The notes under the pieces are model-generated. The model made no database searches. It saw only the letters and a list, made by a program, of their open reading frames with translations, and was not told the origin of the DNA. Shown here piece by piece: positions 62,459-64,000 of a stretch of 64,000 nt of DNA (positions within the stretch are counted from its first letter, which is position 1; each line of letters starts with the position of its first letter). Source of the stretch: Pseudomonadota bacterium. GTDB taxonomy: Bacteria; Pseudomonadota; Alphaproteobacteria; Rhizobiales; Hyphomicrobiaceae. The position numbers and the translations under genes are program-made. Location: contig JAFAFW010000043.1 in assembly GCA_023423275.1 (NCBI GenBank), positions 1 through 64,000 of the forward strand, given 5' to 3'.

Positions 62459-62947
62459 ATGTCCGACAACGTCACTGGCCAAACCCTCAACGATCCCGCC
62501 GTGTTCGCCGGTCTGCTCGGCAAACAGCAGCGGCTGCTTGGGCTGGACCTTGGCACCAAGACGATCGGTGTTGCCCTGTCCGATGTCTCGCGGACCATCG
62601 CGTCGGCGTTGGAGACCATCGCGCGATCGAAGTTCACAGCGGATGCCGCCCGATTGTCCGATATCGCGGCCGAGCACCACATCGCCGGGTTGGTGTTAGG
62701 CCTGCCGCGCAACCTCGACGGCAGCGAAGGACCGCGCGCGCAATCGACCCGGGCCTTCGCGCGGAACTTCAACCGCCTGTCGCCGCTTCCGATCCTGTTG
62801 TGGGATGAACGCCTGACGACGGCCGAAGCCGAGCGCGCGTTGCTCGAAGCCGACGCCAGCCGCAAACGACGCGGTGAGCTCATCGATAAGGTCGCCGCCG
62901 CGATCATCCTCCAATCGGCCTTGGACCGCATGAAAGCTGTCAACTGA
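62459..62947 (+). CDS. ruvX: Putative pre-16S rRNA nuclease / Holliday junction resolvase RuvX (YqgF)
   Basis: A 162-residue RNase H-fold nuclease. Catalytic carboxylates are expected in LLGLDLGTKTIGVALSD, LWDERLTTAEAER and IDKVAAAIILQSAL. YqgF/RuvX trims pre-16S rRNA and may process recombination junctions. The ATG at 62459 is preferred over a GTG 45 nt upstream because the extra residues match nothing in the family. Confidence 0.93.
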   Translation: MSDNVTGQTLNDPAVFAGLLGKQQRLLGLDLGTKTIGVALSDVSRTIASALETIARSKFTADAARLSDIAAEHHIAGLVLGLPRNLDGSEGPRAQSTRAFARNFNRLSPLPILLWDERLTTAEAERALLEADASRKRRGELIDKVAAAIILQSALDRMKAVN

Positions 62948-63030
62948 TGCGCATGTTCGCCGCGAGCAGCCACATTCTCGACTAGGATGCCCACAGCGCA
63001 TGTCCAAGGCACCAGCCAGAGTTGGAACCG

Positions 63031-64000
63031 ATGTCCTCGCACTCCGACCCGATTGAGGAGGTCTTCAATCAGTCCCCGGCCTTCGCCGATGTGAACCTGT
63101 TTTCAACCGACGCGGCCTTGCAGGAAGCCGTTGCGCGTGAAGGCAGCAAGAGCGCGGTGGAGCGGTTGACGACGCTTGGCGCGCTCTACGGCAGCGCGGA
63201 TGCCCTCGAGACGGGCCGACTCGCGAATGACAACCCGCCCCGCCTGCGAAGATTTGACGCCAAAGGCCGACGGCTCGATCTTGTCGAATTTCATCCGGCT
63301 TATCACGACAGCATGTCGCGCAGCATGTCGGCTGGCCTGCATTGTGGATCATGGCTGCAGAACGCCGCCGGACCGCCGCTGCAAGGCATCAACGTCGCAC
63401 GAGCCGGCGTCTTGTATATGGCCGCACAGATGGAGGCCGGTCACTGCTGCCCCATGACGATGACGAACGCGGCAGTCCCGACGCTGAAATTGCAGCCGGA
63501 GATCGCCGACGCGTGGCTTCCCAAGATCCTGTCGCCTGACTACGACCGCAGCTTCCGGCCCTTCGAAGAGAAGCGTTCCGTGACCATCGGCATGGGCATG
63601 ACCGAGCGGCAGGGCGGGACGGACGTGCGCGCCAACATCACGCAAGCGGCGCCGGCTGCAAACGGTGGCCCAGGTGGCGAATATCTGTTGACGGGGCACA
63701 AGTGGTTTTTCTCCGCGCCCATGTCCGACGCCTTTCTGGTGCTGGCTCAGGCGCCCGGCGGCTTATCGTGTTTCCTCGTCCCGCGCCACCTGCCCGATGG
63801 GACCGTGAACGCGCTGCACTTCCAGCGCCTCAAGGACAAGCTCGGCAATCGCTCCAATGCATCCGCCGAGGTCGAGTTTCACAGTGCGCACGGCTGGCTG
63901 ATCGCCGAGGAAGGCCGTGGTGTCCCGTCCATCATCGAGATGGTGACCTATACGCGGCTCGACTGTGCAGTGTCCTCAGCGGGACTGATGCGGCTGGCGA
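63031..64000 (+). CDS. AidB-like acyl-CoA dehydrogenase (partial, runs off the window)
   Basis: The frame opens at the ATG at 63031 and stays open to the window end, giving about 323 residues of a protein expected to be near 540. The AidB-type N-terminal lead (EVFNQSPAFADVNLFSTDAA) is followed by HPAYHDSMS. The flavin and substrate region of acyl-CoA dehydrogenases comes next (GMTERQGGTDVRANIT, LTGHKWFFSAPMSDAFLVLA), then RLKDKLGNRSNASAEVEF. AidB relatives bind DNA in E. coli, while many homologues are plain dehydrogenases. Which applies here cannot be told. Confidence 0.88.
   Translation, partial: MSSHSDPIEEVFNQSPAFADVNLFSTDAALQEAVAREGSKSAVERLTTLGALYGSADALETGRLANDNPPRLRRFDAKGRRLDLVEFHPAYHDSMSRSMSAGLHCGSWLQNAAGPPLQGINVARAGVLYMAAQMEAGHCCPMTMTNAAVPTLKLQPEIADAWLPKILSPDYDRSFRPFEEKRSVTIGMGMTERQGGTDVRANITQAAPAANGGPGGEYLLTGHKWFFSAPMSDAFLVLAQAPGGLSCFLVPRHLPDGTVNALHFQRLKDKLGNRSNASAEVEFHSAHGWLIAEEGRGVPSIIEMVTYTRLDCAVSSAGLMRLA

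Noticed and set aside
1..64000. CRISPR array, insertion sequence, integrase, rRNA operon or replication origin
   Set aside because: Reading through the window showed no regularly spaced repeats, transposase or integrase proteins, rRNA sequence or iteron clusters. The DUF2793 gene alone does not make a prophage.

Overview
The window looks like chromosomal DNA of an alphaproteobacterium of the order Hyphomicrobiales (Rhizobiales), probably near the Xanthobacteraceae/Nitrobacteraceae. This rests on a GC content judged by eye at about 60 percent, the conserved block rplU-rpmA-(GNAT)-obgE-proB-proA-nadD, a BcsS-type envelope protein, DUF2793 and DUF6569 proteins, TRAP transporters and many GTG starts. 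It is inferred from gene content and protein character, not from a database match.

Layout. Positions 1-4802 hold a housekeeping block on the minus strand: ribosomal proteins L21 and L27, a GNAT acetyltransferase, the ribosome-assembly GTPase ObgE, the proline enzymes ProB and ProA, and the first codons of a likely nadD. Positions 5074-8742 carry a cysteine Ntn-hydrolase, AMP nucleosidase and an exported FecR-domain protein. Positions 8956-13135 are a probable acid-sugar module: a mandelate-racemase-type enolase-superfamily enzyme divergent from a complete TRAP transporter (dctPQM), with a GTATAC-centred palindrome between them. A secreted DUF6569 protein follows.

Positions 14661-21125 form a synthase-dependent polysaccharide module. 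It has a BcsS-like outer-membrane protein, a 1139-residue GH18-like/deacetylase/GT2 fusion protein, a small exported protein and a Tat-exported DUF3131 protein. A RidA-family protein separates it from the largest region.

Positions 21714-47321 are a Wzx/Wzy-type exopolysaccharide locus. One arm, on the minus strand, encodes a TPR protein, the tyrosine autokinase/co-polymerase Wzc, the export lipoprotein Wza and a CpsB-type phosphatase. The other arm, mostly on the plus strand, encodes two Wzy-like membrane proteins, UDP-GlcNAc 2-epimerase, four glycosyltransferases, a heparinase II/III-like lyase, two Gfo/Idh/MocA oxidoreductases, an FkbM methyltransferase and a UDP-sugar dehydrogenase. A Wzx flippase gene lies on the minus strand within this arm. 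A DUF2793 tail-fibre-like gene is inserted on the opposite strand. The epimerase and dehydrogenase together suggest an N-acetylated aminouronic acid in the polymer. No initiating sugar-phosphate transferase is visible.

Positions 47328-64000 are general chromosomal genes: a methyltransferase, a DUF922 protease-like protein, thiolase, a YdcF protein, a lipoprotein, a rhodanese, a broken RND adaptor gene beside tRNA-Val(GAC), an orphan TRAP binding protein, a methylcrotonyl-CoA carboxylase-type carboxyltransferase, AraC and MarR regulators, a fused membrane/spermidine-synthase protein, a UPF0173 hydrolase, RuvX and the start of an AidB-like acyl-CoA dehydrogenase. No insertion sequence, CRISPR array, rRNA or plasmid feature was seen.
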